Of a DNA stretch of 64,000 nucleotides, positions 13,472-25,598 are shown in pieces. The DNA is taken from assembly GCF_000745835.1 (NCBI RefSeq), contig NZ_JQKB01000022.1, forward strand, positions 26,874 to 90,873. Direction: 5' to 3'. The translations under genes were made by a program, and so were the position numbers. Within the stretch, counting starts at the first letter, position 1, and each line of letters opens with the position of its first letter. The notes beneath the pieces are model-generated. The model was not told the origin of the DNA. It saw only the letters and a program-made list of their open reading frames with translations, and did no database searches. The stretch comes from Belnapia moabensis DSM 16746 (GTDB lineage Bacteria > Pseudomonadota > Alphaproteobacteria > Acetobacterales > Acetobacteraceae).

Positions 13472-13564
13472 GCGTCTCGGTTTCCTTGGGGCTCGGCCGG
13501 CCCTGCCGGAACGGCAATGACCGGACGCCCGGCGGGCCTCGGCCCGCGGGTTATGTCGGCCCTA

Positions 13565-13593
13565 TATATAGGCATTAGCGGGCTATTCGCCAA
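13565..13593 (-). promoter_or_regulatory. Likely sigma70 promoter of gyrA
   Basis: On the minus strand TTGGCG (13593-13588) and TATATA (13570-13565) are separated by exactly 17 bp, about 95 bp before the gyrA start. The -10 lies in a perfect 12-bp palindrome CCTATATATAGG (13561-13572), the most AT-rich spot of this intergenic region. Promoter function is inferred from motif and spacing only. Confidence 0.5.
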
Positions 13594-13664
13594 ATCCCCG
13601 GCCCGATTTGACACCTCTCATAGCTGACGGAACACTTGCGGTCTCATTGCGCCGGAGGCCGTCC

Positions 13665-15863
13665 TTGCTCCCCATCACCGGCTATGCCGACCGTTGGAGC
13701 GTGAAGCCCGGAGAGGTCATCCGTTTCATGGTCAGCGTGCAGGGCGGCGCCCCCTATTCGGCCCGCGTAGCGCGGGTCCATTGCGGCGACCCGAACCCAG
13801 CCGGCCCCGGCTACCGCGAGGTGCCGATGGAATGCGCCATTCAGGGCCAGCACCAGGGGCTGGAGCAGCCCATCCGCCTCGGCAGCCATGTTGCGATCCC
13901 GGCCCTCGATCTCGGCCCGGCCGACGGCTTGATCGGCCTTGTCGCCACTGTCTGGCCGACCCTGCCGGAGCGGCCAGGCGTGGTCTTTGCCTGGCGGGGC
14001 GGCGGCGTCAGCCTGGTCCTCGGAGTCGGTCCGGAGGGTGCCTTCTGCGAAGTTGACGGCCAACGCGTCGCCACGGGCGTGCCGCTCACCCCGCGCGCCT
14101 GGCATGACATCGCCGTGGCGCTGGATTCGGCGAGCGGCACCCTCACCCTGCGCCAGCAGCCACGCAAGCCGCGGATCGACCGCGCCGAGGCGGCGGAGGC
14201 CACGGCCCCCTTCCCCGCCCGGCCAGCCGGGATGGGCAGCGCGACCATCGCCTGCGACCCTGCGATGGAGCGGCATTTCAACGGCAAGATCGAGCGGCCG
14301 CGCCTCGCGGCCGGGCTCGATGCCACCACCCTACTGGCCACCCAGGAAGCGGGCGCTTCCCTGCCCGCCGGCACGCTGCGAGCCGAATGGGATTTCTCGA
14401 TCGGCATGACCGGCGACCGGGTGGCCGATATCGGGCCCGGCCATTGGCATGGTCGCTGCGTCAACCTTCCCACCCGCGCCGTGACCGGCAGCCGGTGGAC
14501 CGCCACCCATCAGCGCTGGACCGAGGCGCCGGAGCAATGGGCCGCCATCCACTTCCATGACGATGATATCGGTGATGCCGGCTGGCAGCCTTCACTCAGC
14601 CTGACCATCCCGGAGGGCTGGCCGAGCGGCGTCTATGCCTTGCATCTCGAAGGCGCCGGCTGGCGGGACAACATCGCCTTCTATGTCCGCGCCGTGAGGC
14701 CCGGCCAGCGGGCCAAGGTCGCCTTCCTGGCGCCCACTTTCACCTACACGATTTACGGGAATTTCGCCCGGCCAGGCCGTCAGGCGCAGCTCCATGATCG
14801 CGCCGTCGCCTGGGGCGCGCTGCAGCAATCGCCGGACGGGCACCCCGAATACGGCTTCTCGACCTATAACTGGCACACAGATGGCAGCGGCATCGCCTAT
14901 GCCTCCATGCGCCGGCCGATGATCGACAAGCGGGTAAACCATATCCAGATGATAGATCCCTCGCCCGAGGGGTCTGGCACCTACTGGATCACCGCCGACA
15001 GCTACGTAACCGACATGCTGGACCGGCACGGGATCGACTACGAGGTCGTCACCGACCACGATTTGCATGCGGAGGGCGCCGCGGCGCTTGCCCCTTACAG
15101 CGTGGTGCTGACCGGCCAGCACCCGGAATACCATTCAGACCGCACGCTGCACGGCATAGCCGACTACATCGGGGGCGGCGGCCGCTTCGTCTATCTTGGC
15201 GGCAACGGCTTCTACTGGAAGGTTGTGCCGCACGGAGAGGGCCCTTGGGCGCTCGAGGTCCGCCGCGCCGAGGGTGGCATCCGCCTCTGGGCCGCCGAGC
15301 CGGGCGAATCCTACCATGCCTTCGACGGCAGCTACGGAGGGCTCTGGCGCCGCCTTGGCCGGCCGCCGCAGAGCGTCGTTGGCATCGGCTTCAGCACCCA
15401 GGGCGATTATAATGGCCACCCCTACCGCTTCGCCCCCGGCATCCTTGACCCGCGGGTCGCCTTTCTGCGCGAGGGGATGGAGGCGGCGCCCGGCCAGGAA
15501 TTCGGCGAACGCGGCTTCATGGGCGGCGGTGCAGCGGGCCATGAGCTGGACCGGGCGGATACCCGCCTCGGCACCCCGCACCATGCGCTGATCGTGGCGA
15601 CGGCCATCGTCACCGAGCCGAGCTACGCCCCGGTGAATGAGGAGCGCTACGACCACACGCTCTGGCCGCGGCAGCATGACGAGGTGATGCGCTCCGACAT
15701 CACCTTCTTCGAGGCGTCGAAGGGCGGCGCAGTGCTCTCCTTCGGCTCGATGAACTATATCGGCGCCCTGCCGGTGGACGGTTACACGGCGCCGGCGGCC
15801 AGGCTAGTGCTGAACGCCATCCGCCGCTTCATGGACCCGGCGCCCTTCCCGGGCTTCGAGTAA
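13665..15863 (+). CDS. N,N-dimethylformamidase large-subunit family protein (DmfA2-like)
   Basis: 732-residue protein of the dimethylformamidase large-subunit family. Order of features: N-terminal stretch ending in CGDPNPAGPGY, a concanavalin-like lectin fold (about 60-270) and the C-terminal catalytic domain. In Paracoccus DMFase the mononuclear iron is held by two tyrosines and a glutamate with a histidine nearby; equivalents appear as Y361 (PTFTYTIYGN), Y401 (GFSTYNWHTDG), H486 and E488 (GQHPEYH). I moved the start from a TTG at 13608 to the TTG at 13665 because GGAGG stands 7 nt before it and the family begins there. No small-subunit gene (about 130 aa in the known enzyme) is adjacent. 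Substrate is probably an amide but not necessarily dimethylformamide. Confidence 0.82.
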   Translation: MLPITGYADRWSVKPGEVIRFMVSVQGGAPYSARVARVHCGDPNPAGPGYREVPMECAIQGQHQGLEQPIRLGSHVAIPALDLGPADGLIGLVATVWPTLPERPGVVFAWRGGGVSLVLGVGPEGAFCEVDGQRVATGVPLTPRAWHDIAVALDSASGTLTLRQQPRKPRIDRAEAAEATAPFPARPAGMGSATIACDPAMERHFNGKIERPRLAAGLDATTLLATQEAGASLPAGTLRAEWDFSIGMTGDRVADIGPGHWHGRCVNLPTRAVTGSRWTATHQRWTEAPEQWAAIHFHDDDIGDAGWQPSLSLTIPEGWPSGVYALHLEGAGWRDNIAFYVRAVRPGQRAKVAFLAPTFTYTIYGNFARPGRQAQLHDRAVAWGALQQSPDGHPEYGFSTYNWHTDGSGIAYASMRRPMIDKRVNHIQMIDPSPEGSGTYWITADSYVTDMLDRHGIDYEVVTDHDLHAEGAAALAPYSVVLTGQHPEYHSDRTLHGIADYIGGGGRFVYLGGNGFYWKVVPHGEGPWALEVRRAEGGIRLWAAEPGESYHAFDGSYGGLWRRLGRPPQSVVGIGFSTQGDYNGHPYRFAPGILDPRVAFLREGMEAAPGQEFGERGFMGGGAAGHELDRADTRLGTPHHALIVATAIVTEPSYAPVNEERYDHTLWPRQHDEVMRSDITFFEASKGGAVLSFGSMNYIGALPVDGYTAPAARLVLNAIRRFMDPAPFPGFE

Positions 15864-15869
15864 CCAGGC

Positions 15870-16403
15870 TCAGAACGGGATATCGTCGTCGAGGTCGCTT
15901 GCCCCGCCCTTCGGCTTGTCCCAGCCACCACCGCCCCCACCGCCGCGGGAGGAGCCACCCCCGCTCGAGCGCTCATAGCCGCCGCCCGAAGACCGGCCGC
16001 CGCCGCCATAGCCGCCACCGCCGCTCTCGCCCATCTCGCCGCCGGCGCCGCCGCGGCCGTCGAGCAGGGTCAGCTCGCCCCGGAAGCGGCTGAGGACCAC
16101 TTCGGTCACCTCCCGCTCATTGCCGTCCTTGTCGGTGTATTTCCGGCTCTCCAGCTGGCCTTCCAGATAGACCTTGCTGCCCTTCTTCAGATACTTCTCG
16201 GCAATCTCGCCGAGCTTCTGGTTGAAGATGGCAATCCGGTGCCACTGGGTCCGCTCCTTCCGCTCGCCCGAGGCGCGGTCCGCCCAGGACTCGCTCGTGG
16301 CAATCGAAAAACTCACCACCCGGTCGCCCGACTGCATGTTGCGGACCTCGGGGTCACGCCCCAGATTGCCCACCAGGATCACCTTGTTGACGCTGCCGGC
16401 CAT
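15870..16403 (-). CDS. ssb: Single-stranded DNA-binding protein
   Basis: 177-residue SSB. The OB-fold domain runs from [21 protein letters not shown] to about residue 110 ([38 protein letters not shown]). A glycine/serine-rich linker of about 50 residues follows, and the acidic protein-interaction tip is DLDDDIPF. The ATG at 16401-16403 is the family start; a longer frame upstream has no support. It is divergent from uvrA, and a LexA box lies between them, so SOS control is likely. Its stop is 6 bp from the convergent DMFase-like gene. Confidence 0.97.
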   Translation of the reverse strand: MAGSVNKVILVGNLGRDPEVRNMQSGDRVVSFSIATSESWADRASGERKERTQWHRIAIFNQKLGEIAEKYLKKGSKVYLEGQLESRKYTDKDGNEREVTEVVLSRFRGELTLLDGRGGAGGEMGESGGGGYGGGGRSSGGGYERSSGGGSSRGGGGGGGWDKPKGGASDLDDDIPF

Positions 16404-16490
16404 GCCGTCCGAACCCCTGGAACCTGAAAGGGGAGGACCATGCCTGCCGAAGGCCCTTCCCGCCAGCCCCATATAATGTCATCACTATCA

Positions 16491-16505
16491 GAACACAAGG
16501 CGAAC
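16491..16505. promoter_or_regulatory. LexA operator between ssb and uvrA
   Basis: GAAC-ACAAGGC-GAAC is an exact match to the alphaproteobacterial LexA box GAAC-N7-GAAC (equivalently GTTC-N7-GTTC). It lies 34 bp before uvrA and 88 bp before ssb. A TATAAT at 16472-16477 could be the uvrA -10, which would put the operator just past the transcription start. On the minus strand TTGTGT (16498-16493) and TATATG (16475-16470), 17 bp apart, could be the ssb promoter, overlapped by the box. An identical motif precedes lexA at 49801-49815. Confidence 0.8.
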
Positions 16506-16538
16506 GTGGGCGCCGCGCCCCGTGGAGCACGACCCCGC

Positions 16539-19417
<2,879 letters not shown>

Positions 19418-19421
<4 letters not shown>

Positions 19422-20023
19422 CCCGGCAGCTTGCTCCGCTTCGCCCCCATCCCCCGCATAAACCGGTCACGGATCTGCGGGGGATCGCGTTCCGTCTGCG
19501 TCACCGGCGGCTGGTCGTCGAGCTTTACCGCGATGAAATGCGGTCCGTCGGTTGCGATGCATTGGCCGACCAGCCGCTCGAAATCGGCTTCATCCGCTGC
19601 CCAGGCCGCGCCGGTGAGGCCGCAGCCCCGGGCAATGGCGGCGAAATCCGCCCGCGCCGCCGGCGTCTCCTGCCCACCGGTGATCTGGTACATGCCGTTG
19701 TCCAGCACCAGGATCGCCAAGTTCTTCGGCGCCAGCGTGGCGACGGTGGCGAGGCAGCCGAGTTGCATCAGCAGTGAGCCGTCGCCCTCCACCGCGAAGA
19801 CCTTGCGCTTCGGCTGCGCCAGCGCCACGCCGAGGGCGATCGGCACCGCGAGTCCCATGCTTCCCAGCATGTAGAAATTCTGCGCCCGGTGCCCGGCCGA
19901 CCAGAGGTCGAAATTGGTGTTGCCGATGCCGCCGATGACGGCCTCCTCATGCTCCAGCCGCGCCACCAGCCTCTGCATGAGGTCGAAGCGGTACATCCGC
20001 TTCGCATTATGCGCCGCGATCAC
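19418..20023 (-). CDS. TPP-dependent decarboxylase, beta (TPP-binding) subunit, sulfopyruvate/phosphonopyruvate decarboxylase-like
   Basis: 201-residue C-terminal half of a thiamine-diphosphate enzyme. The TPP/Mg motif is clear: [18 protein letters not shown] then LAILVLDN, i.e. GDGS followed about 25 residues later by N. It starts at GTG 20021-20023, overlapping the stop of the alpha gene by 4 bp (GTGA); earlier frame sequence is the shadow of the alpha gene. Split alpha/beta decarboxylases of this size include sulfopyruvate decarboxylase (ComDE) and relatives of phosphonopyruvate decarboxylase. Which 2-oxo acid is used cannot be read from sequence. Confidence 0.8.
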
Positions 20024-20550
20024 GCCACCACCTGTCGCGTCACCGCCTTGCCGCCGGTCAGCAGCGGCGAGAGGATCAGCGCCGCCGGCATCTGCGTCAG
20101 ATGCGCCTGGCGGATGGTGCGGTCCATGATGAACTCGCATTCGTCGAGCCGGGTGATGACGTGGTGCTCCATCGCCAATGCCTCTAGCGTCGGCCGCATC
20201 GTCCGCCACACCGCTGCCTGGCCGAGATTGAACTCGCCCATCGTCCCCCGCTCGCTGATCATCAACAACACCGGGATCTGGAAGGCGCAGGGCAGGCTCG
20301 CCAGCACATTGGCGAGCGTTGCGAAGCCGCTGGTCTGCATCAGCACCATTCCCTTGGTGCCCGCCATCCAGGCGCCGGCGACGACGCCGACCGCCTCCTC
20401 CTCACGTGCCACGGTGAAGGCGTGGAAAAAGGGATCGGCATGGATCGCCGCGATCAGCGGCTTCAGCACATTGTCCGGCACATAGGGGATGAGGCGAACC
20501 TCGTTCGCTTTCAGCACGTCAAGGGCGATTTGGTGCCAACCCCGCTCCAT
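20020..20550 (-). CDS. TPP-dependent decarboxylase, alpha (pyrimidine-binding) subunit
   Basis: 176-residue N-terminal half of the split TPP enzyme. The catalytic glutamate region AREEEAVGVVAGAWMAGTKG is that of the PYR domain, followed by QTSGFATLANVLASL and a serine/arginine loop MISERGTMGEFN. It begins at the ATG at 20548-20550, 5 bp after the stop of the VOC gene, and overlaps the beta gene by 4 bp. Alpha and beta would assemble into a complete active site at their interface. Confidence 0.8.
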   Translation of the reverse strand: MERGWHQIALDVLKANEVRLIPYVPDNVLKPLIAAIHADPFFHAFTVAREEEAVGVVAGAWMAGTKGMVLMQTSGFATLANVLASLPCAFQIPVLLMISERGTMGEFNLGQAAVWRTMRPTLEALAMEHHVITRLDECEFIMDRTIRQAHLTQMPAALILSPLLTGGKAVTRQVVA

Positions 20551-20555
20551 GCCGG

Positions 20556-20951
20556 TCAGACCGTCTCGCTCGGCGGGTAGTTGAGTTCCACCGCTACGCC
20601 ATCCGGGTCGAAGAGGAAGAGCTGGGTCTGCCGATCGCGTGGGATCACTCGCTCCTCATGCTCGATTCCCCTCTCGGCGAGCCGCGCCTTCATCTCGGCA
20701 AGGCCCGTGCAGGAGAAGGCGATATGGTCCAGCAAGCCGGTCGGCCCGACATTCCGAGGGATGTGCGCATCCCGCTCCCGTGGCCCGATCAGGTGGACGG
20801 TCGGCTCCCCGCCGCAATAGAGCCAGTAGCCCTCGAAGCCGAGCGGCGGCCGGTAGCCGATCTCGAGGCCGAGGACATCCACGTAGAAATCCTTGGTCCG
20901 CTCCAGGTCGGCGGGCCGGATAGTATAATGGTTCAGCCCGTGCAGCGGCAT
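20556..20951 (-). CDS. VOC-family (glyoxalase/dioxygenase fold) protein
   Basis: 131-residue single-domain VOC protein. It opens LNHYTIRPADLERTKDFYVDVLGL, with metal-ligand candidates His8 and a later His in VHLIG, followed by DHIAFSCTGL and the C-terminal FLFDPDGVAVELNY carrying a Glu ligand. Members include glyoxalases, extradiol dioxygenases and isomerases. It is the first gene of a three-gene leftward operon with a split TPP decarboxylase, so it probably processes the decarboxylase's substrate or product. It lies opposite a TetR regulator. Confidence 0.82.
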   Translation of the reverse strand: MPLHGLNHYTIRPADLERTKDFYVDVLGLEIGYRPPLGFEGYWLYCGGEPTVHLIGPRERDAHIPRNVGPTGLLDHIAFSCTGLAEMKARLAERGIEHEERVIPRDRQTQLFLFDPDGVAVELNYPPSETV

Positions 20952-20976
20952 GACGCCCCTCCCTTGCCAGGCAGTC

Positions 20977-20997
20977 GGTCATTCGACCATATCTCGA
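20977..20997. promoter_or_regulatory. Candidate TetR operator
   Basis: In the 95-bp divergent region GGTC-ATTC-GACC (20977-20988) is a perfect inverted repeat, and TCGA-N7-TCGA (20983-20986 and 20994-20997) overlaps it. TetR-family regulators usually bind such short palindromes beside their own gene. Symmetry is modest, so this is tentative. Confidence 0.3.
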
Positions 20998-21046
20998 TAG
21001 CCGGCGCCGGTCCTGTCAAGACGCGCCGCAGGACAGAGGGACCGCC

Positions 21047-21697
21047 TTGACCGAAACGCCCAGGCTGGCCGAGGCCGTCCCCAGCGCCCGGGAGCGCATC
21101 CTCGACATGGCCCAGGCGCTCTTCGCCGAGCATGGCTATGCCGCCGCCTCGACCCGCGCCATTGCCCAGGCCGCCGGGGTGAACCTCGCCCAGCTCCACT
21201 ACCATTTCGGCGCGAAGCGGGAGCTGTTCAAAGCCGCCTACCGCCGCGGCGCCGAACAAGTGACGGAAGCCCGTCGCCGCGCCCTCGCCGAGGCCCGCAC
21301 CGAGTTCGGCGAAGTGCCGATCCCGCTGGAGGCGCTGGTCCGCAGCTTCGTCACCCCATTCATGCTGAACGGCGAGACGCCTGAGGGTCGCGCCACCATG
21401 CGCATGCATGCCCGGCTGCACACCGAGCCGGACGACATCGCAAAGGAGGTCCTCAGCGCCGTCTATGACGAGACCACCCTCGCCTATGTAGCCGAATTCC
21501 AGCGTGTCCTGCCGCAGCTGCCGCATGAAACGCTGTGCTGGCGCCTCTATTTCATGATGGGCGCCTATCGCTACACCCTGCTCCGCACTGGCCGGCTGGA
21601 GACCATGTCCGGTGGCGCATGCGACAGCGGCAATTTCGAGCGCGCGGTGGCGGAGATCACGCCCTTCCTCTGCGCCGGCCTCGCTGCCCCTCCCTAA
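21047..21697 (+). CDS. TetR/AcrR-family transcriptional regulator
   Basis: 216-residue regulator. The N-terminal helix-turn-helix is typical: RERILDMAQALFAEHGYAAA, then TRAIAQAAGVNLAQLHYHFG, followed by a ligand-binding helical domain with no close homologue that I recognise. The start is TTG at 21047, with GAGGG 7 nt upstream. It is divergent from the VOC/decarboxylase operon and is therefore its likely local repressor. Its stop overlaps the mfd stop by 4 bp. Confidence 0.9.
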   Translation: MTETPRLAEAVPSARERILDMAQALFAEHGYAAASTRAIAQAAGVNLAQLHYHFGAKRELFKAAYRRGAEQVTEARRRALAEARTEFGEVPIPLEALVRSFVTPFMLNGETPEGRATMRMHARLHTEPDDIAKEVLSAVYDETTLAYVAEFQRVLPQLPHETLCWRLYFMMGAYRYTLLRTGRLETMSGGACDSGNFERAVAEITPFLCAGLAAPP

Positions 21698-24600
21698 GCG
21701 GCTTTGGCCTGCGCCACCACCTTCACCAGCGCCCCCAGCAGCTCCTTTGCCACGCGGATGCGCTGCGGCAGCTCCATCTCGCGCAGCAGCGCCAGCTTGT
21801 GGTCCGGCCGCAGCTTCACCAGCCCCTTCTGCGCCGTCACCCAGGCGATCAGCCCGCCCGGGTTCCGGAACTGGTTGCGATGGAAGCCGAGCACCACGCC
21901 CTTCGGCCCGGCATCCAGCTTCTCGACGCCCGCCGCGCGGCAGAGCGATTTGATGGCGACCACCTGCAACAGATTCTCGACCTCGGCCGGCAGCGGCCCG
22001 AAGCGGTCGGCGAGCTCGGCCGCCATCGCCTCCACCTCCGCCTCGCCCGCCAGCGAGCCGATGCGCCGGTAGAGGCCGAGCCGCACCGGCAGGTCCCGCA
22101 CATACTCCTCCGGAATCAGCACCGGCAGGCCGAGATTGATGTTCGGCGTGAACTCCCGGGCATAGTCGCCCTCGGACTTCTTCTTCCGCCCCTGCCCGGC
22201 CTTCAGGTCGGCGACCGCATCCTCCAGCATCTGCTGGTAGAGCTCGATGCCGACCTCGCGGATATGCCCGCTCTGCTCGTCGCCCAGCAGGTTGCCGGCA
22301 CCACGCAGGTCGAGGTCGTGCGAGGCCAGGGTGAAGCCGGCGCCCAGGTTGTCGAGCGTCTGCATCACCTCCAGCCGCTTCTGCGCCGCGGCCGAGAGCC
22401 GGTGCGAGGGCGGCCAGGTCAGATAGGCATAGCCCCGCTGCTTGCCGCGCCCGACCCGCCCGCGCAGCTGGTAGAGCTGGCCGAGGCCGAACATGTCCGC
22501 CCGGTGGATGATCAGCGTGTTGACCGCCGGCATGTCGAGCCCGCTCTCGACGATATTGGTTGAGAGCAGGATGTCGTGCTTGCCGTCGCCGAACTCCGTC
22601 ATGACCTTCTCGAGATGGGTCGGCGCCATCTGCCCATGCGCCTCGACGATGCGCGCCTCGGGCACGATCTCGCGCATCCGCTCGGAAACCTTCGCCATGT
22701 CCTCGAGCCTTGGGACCACGCAGAAAATCTGCCCGCCGCGGAACCGCTCGCGCTGGATCGCCTCGCGCAGCACCACCCCGTCCCAGGGCATGATGAAGGT
22801 GCGCACTGCCAGCCGGTCCACCGGCGGCGTGGCGATCAGGCTCATCTCCCTGACGCCGGTCAGCGCCAGCTGCAAGGTGCGCGGGATGGGCGTCGCCGAC
22901 AGCGTCAGCACATGCACGTCGGTCTTGAGGTTCTTCAGCCGCTCCTTGTGCGCGACGCCGAAATGCTGCTCCTCATCGACGATGACGAGTCCAAGCTCGG
23001 CAAACTCCACGCCTTTGGCCAGCAGGGCGTGCGTGCCGATGACGATGTTGATGGAGCCGTCCTTCAGCCCCTCCTTCACCTTAGCCGCTTCCTTCGCCGT
23101 CACCATGCGGGAAAGCTGGGCGACGTTCACCGGCAGCCCGGCGAACCGGGCGGAGAAGCTGCGGTAGTGCTGCCGCGCCAGCAGCGTGGTCGGCACGACG
23201 ACGGCCACCTGCACGCCGGACATGGCGACGACGAAGGCCGCCCGCAGCGCCACCTCCGTCTTGCCAAAGCCGACATCGCCGCAGATCAACCGATCCATCG
23301 GACGGCCGCTCGCCAGGTCTTCCAGCACATCGGCAATGGCGCGCTGCTGGTCCTCCGTCTCGGCGAAGGGAAAGCGGGCGCAGAACTCGTCCCAGGCGCC
23401 CTCGGGCGGTGTCGCCAGCATGCCCTCGCGCAGCTGCCGCTCGGCGGCAATGCGGATGAGCTGCCCGGCCATGTCCTGGATGCGCTGCTTGGCCTTGGCC
23501 TTCCGCGACTGCCAGGAGGACCCGCCTAGCTTGTCGAGCGCGACCCCCGCCGTCTCCGTCCCGAAGCGCGACAGCACCTCGATATTCTCGACGGGCACGA
23601 AAAGCTTGTCGCCGCCGTCATAGAGCAGCCGCAGGCAATCATGCGGCGCGCCATTCACCTCGATGGTCGAAAGCCCGTCATACCGCCCGATGCCATGGTC
23701 CTGATGCACGACCAAGTCGCCCTGCTCGATCCCCGTCGCATCGGCGATGAACTGGTCGGCCCGCTTCCGCCGCCGCGGCGGCCGGGCGATGCGCTCGCCG
23801 AGCAGGTCCTGCTCGCCGACGACCGAGAGGCCGAAACCGAGCCCCGTCGCCGTGGCAGGCGCGAGGAAGCCCCGCTCCAGCCCGATGACCGCCAGGCCGA
23901 CGACGCCCTTCGGCAGCTGCCCGAGCTCCGCCAGGCTCTCCACCGGCTCCGCCGCCACCCGGCTTTCCCGTAGCAGGTTGCCGAGCCGCTCGCGCGAGCC
24001 GCGCGTCCAGGCGACGACGACCGGCCGCCTGCCTTGCTGGACCATCACCTCGGCATGCTCGGCATAGGCGGCGAAGACATTCTGCCCCGCCGCCCGCGCC
24101 TCGGTGAAGAGCCGTCCCGGCCGCCCGCCGGCCTCGATCCCCTCCGCGCCATCGGCCTGGGCGAAGGGCGAGAAGCGCAGCAGCGGCCCCCCCGCCAGCA
24201 TCGAGTCCCAGCCACGCTGGTTCAGGTAGAGCGTCCCCGGCGGCGCCGGACGGTAGGGCACCTCGCCCTCATTCGCCCGGATCGGTGCCCGCCGCGCCTC
24301 GTAATGGTCGGCGATCATCTCGAGGCGCGCCGACACCACGTCTTCCGCCTGGTGGTCGAGGCTTACCGAGGCCTCGGGCAGGTAGTCGAGCAGCGTCTCC
24401 ATCCGCTCGTGGAAGAGCCCGGCCCAATGCTCCATGCCCGGATGCTTCCGCCCGGCGCTGACCGAGACATAGAGCGGGTCCTCGGCCGCCGCGTTGCCGA
24501 AAAGGTCGCGCCACGCAGCCCGGAACCGGCTGATCGAATCGGCATCGAGGAAGACCTCGCCCACCGGCCGCAGCCAGAGCTCTTGGAGCGCCTCGCCGCT

Positions 24601-25194
24601 CCGCTGCGTGCCGGTATCGAAGCGCCTGAGGCTCTCGATCTCGTCGCCGAACAGATCGAGGCGGATCGGGTCCGCTTCGCCTGCCGGGAAGAGGTCGATG
24701 ATCCCGCCCCGCACCGCATACTCGCCCGGCTCCATCACGGTGCCGGTGCGGCCATAGCCATTGGCCTCTAGGAAGGCGGTCAGCGCCTCCGGCTTCACCC
24801 GCCCGCCCTTTCGGAGCTGCAGCGTCGATCCGGCAAAGGCCTCCCGCGGCGGCACCTTCTGCACCAGGGCATTGACGGTGGTGACGACGATCCGCGGCCG
24901 GTCCCCGGTCTCCAGCAACCGGGTCAGGGTCGAGACGCGCTCGGCGACGATCTCGGGATTGGGCGAGACCCGGTCATAGGGCAGGCAGTCCCAGGCCGGG
25001 AAGCGCAGGACCTCGACCCCGGGCGCGAAGAAGGCCAGCGCCTCGGCCAGCCGCGCCGTGCGGGCATCGTCCCGGCATACGTGCAGGATCGGCGCCTCGG
25101 ACTCGGCCCGGCGCCGCGCCAGCAGCAGCGCATCGAAGCCTTCCGGCGCGCCGTGAACGGTGAGGCCGCGGGTTGCCGTCTCGGCCTCGCTCAT
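21694..25194 (-). CDS. mfd: Transcription-repair coupling factor
   Basis: 1166-residue Mfd, the SF2 translocase that removes stalled RNA polymerase and recruits UvrA. The N-terminal UvrB-like module starts with VHGAPEGFDALLLARR; the RNA-polymerase-interacting region contains DLVVHQDHGIGRYDGL. The helicase motifs include GDVGFGKTEVALRAAF (Walker A) and DEEQHFGVAHKERL, and the TRG region has LRGRVGRG. The start ATG at 25192-25194 overlaps the sdhE stop by 4 bp (ATGA). uvrA lies in the same window. Confidence 0.97.
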   Translation of the reverse strand: MSEAETATRGLTVHGAPEGFDALLLARRRAESEAPILHVCRDDARTARLAEALAFFAPGVEVLRFPAWDCLPYDRVSPNPEIVAERVSTLTRLLETGDRPRIVVTTVNALVQKVPPREAFAGSTLQLRKGGRVKPEALTAFLEANGYGRTGTVMEPGEYAVRGGIIDLFPAGEADPIRLDLFGDEIESLRRFDTGTQRSGEALQELWLRPVGEVFLDADSISRFRAAWRDLFGNAAAEDPLYVSVSAGRKHPGMEHWAGLFHERMETLLDYLPEASVSLDHQAEDVVSARLEMIADHYEARRAPIRANEGEVPYRPAPPGTLYLNQRGWDSMLAGGPLLRFSPFAQADGAEGIEAGGRPGRLFTEARAAGQNVFAAYAEHAEVMVQQGRRPVVVAWTRGSRERLGNLLRESRVAAEPVESLAELGQLPKGVVGLAVIGLERGFLAPATATGLGFGLSVVGEQDLLGERIARPPRRRKRADQFIADATGIEQGDLVVHQDHGIGRYDGLSTIEVNGAPHDCLRLLYDGGDKLFVPVENIEVLSRFGTETAGVALDKLGGSSWQSRKAKAKQRIQDMAGQLIRIAAERQLREGMLATPPEGAWDEFCARFPFAETEDQQRAIADVLEDLASGRPMDRLICGDVGFGKTEVALRAAFVVAMSGVQVAVVVPTTLLARQHYRSFSARFAGLPVNVAQLSRMVTAKEAAKVKEGLKDGSINIVIGTHALLAKGVEFAELGLVIVDEEQHFGVAHKERLKNLKTDVHVLTLSATPIPRTLQLALTGVREMSLIATPPVDRLAVRTFIMPWDGVVLREAIQRERFRGGQIFCVVPRLEDMAKVSERMREIVPEARIVEAHGQMAPTHLEKVMTEFGDGKHDILLSTNIVESGLDMPAVNTLIIHRADMFGLGQLYQLRGRVGRGKQRGYAYLTWPPSHRLSAAAQKRLEVMQTLDNLGAGFTLASHDLDLRGAGNLLGDEQSGHIREVGIELYQQMLEDAVADLKAGQGRKKKSEGDYAREFTPNINLGLPVLIPEEYVRDLPVRLGLYRRIGSLAGEAEVEAMAAELADRFGPLPAEVENLLQVVAIKSLCRAAGVEKLDAGPKGVVLGFHRNQFRNPGGLIAWVTAQKGLVKLRPDHKLALLREMELPQRIRVAKELLGALVKVVAQAKAA

Positions 25195-25511
25195 GGCCGG
25201 CGCAGGCCCTCGGGCAAGCCGGCGCCGGGGGCCGCGCATTCGACGGCCATGCGATCGAGCATCGCCGTCCGGCATTCGGGCGGGATGGGGCGGCGCCCGG
25301 TCAGCCAGTCGGACAGGTCGACATCCGGATATTCCAGCACCGCCTCCAGCTCATCCAGCTCCGCCTCGCTGAAGCTGGCGACCAGCCGTTCGACGAAGGC
25401 GCCGATCATCAGGTCGGCCTCCTTCGTGCCGCGATGGCGGGCGCGGAAGAGCAGGCGCCGGCGGCGCGGGTCAAGCTGAAGCGGTTCGGAAGGAGAGTGA
25501 TCGCTGGGCAT
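25191..25511 (-). CDS. sdhE: FAD assembly factor SdhE
   Basis: 106-residue member of the SdhE family, which helps covalent flavinylation of succinate dehydrogenase. The family's RGxxE motif is present (RARHRGTKEADLMIGAFV), and LEYPDVDLSDWLTGRRPIP is typical. The ATG at 25509-25511 is chosen; the long upstream frame is antisense to recG. It overlaps mfd by 4 bp, and the sdhE-mfd pair divergent from recG is a standard alphaproteobacterial arrangement. Confidence 0.92.
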   Translation of the reverse strand: MPSDHSPSEPLQLDPRRRRLLFRARHRGTKEADLMIGAFVERLVASFSEAELDELEAVLEYPDVDLSDWLTGRRPIPPECRTAMLDRMAVECAAPGAGLPEGLRRP

Positions 25512-25598
25512 GTCGCTGTCTGGCCTGGGGGCTGGCATATAAGGGGCCATGGGAATCCTGTCAGCCCGACGCAGAAGCCGCATCGGCGGTTCGGTGCG

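Noticed and set aside
15905..16060. Repeat array in the ssb 3' half
   Set aside because: The GGC-rich repetition encodes the normal glycine-rich linker of SSB.
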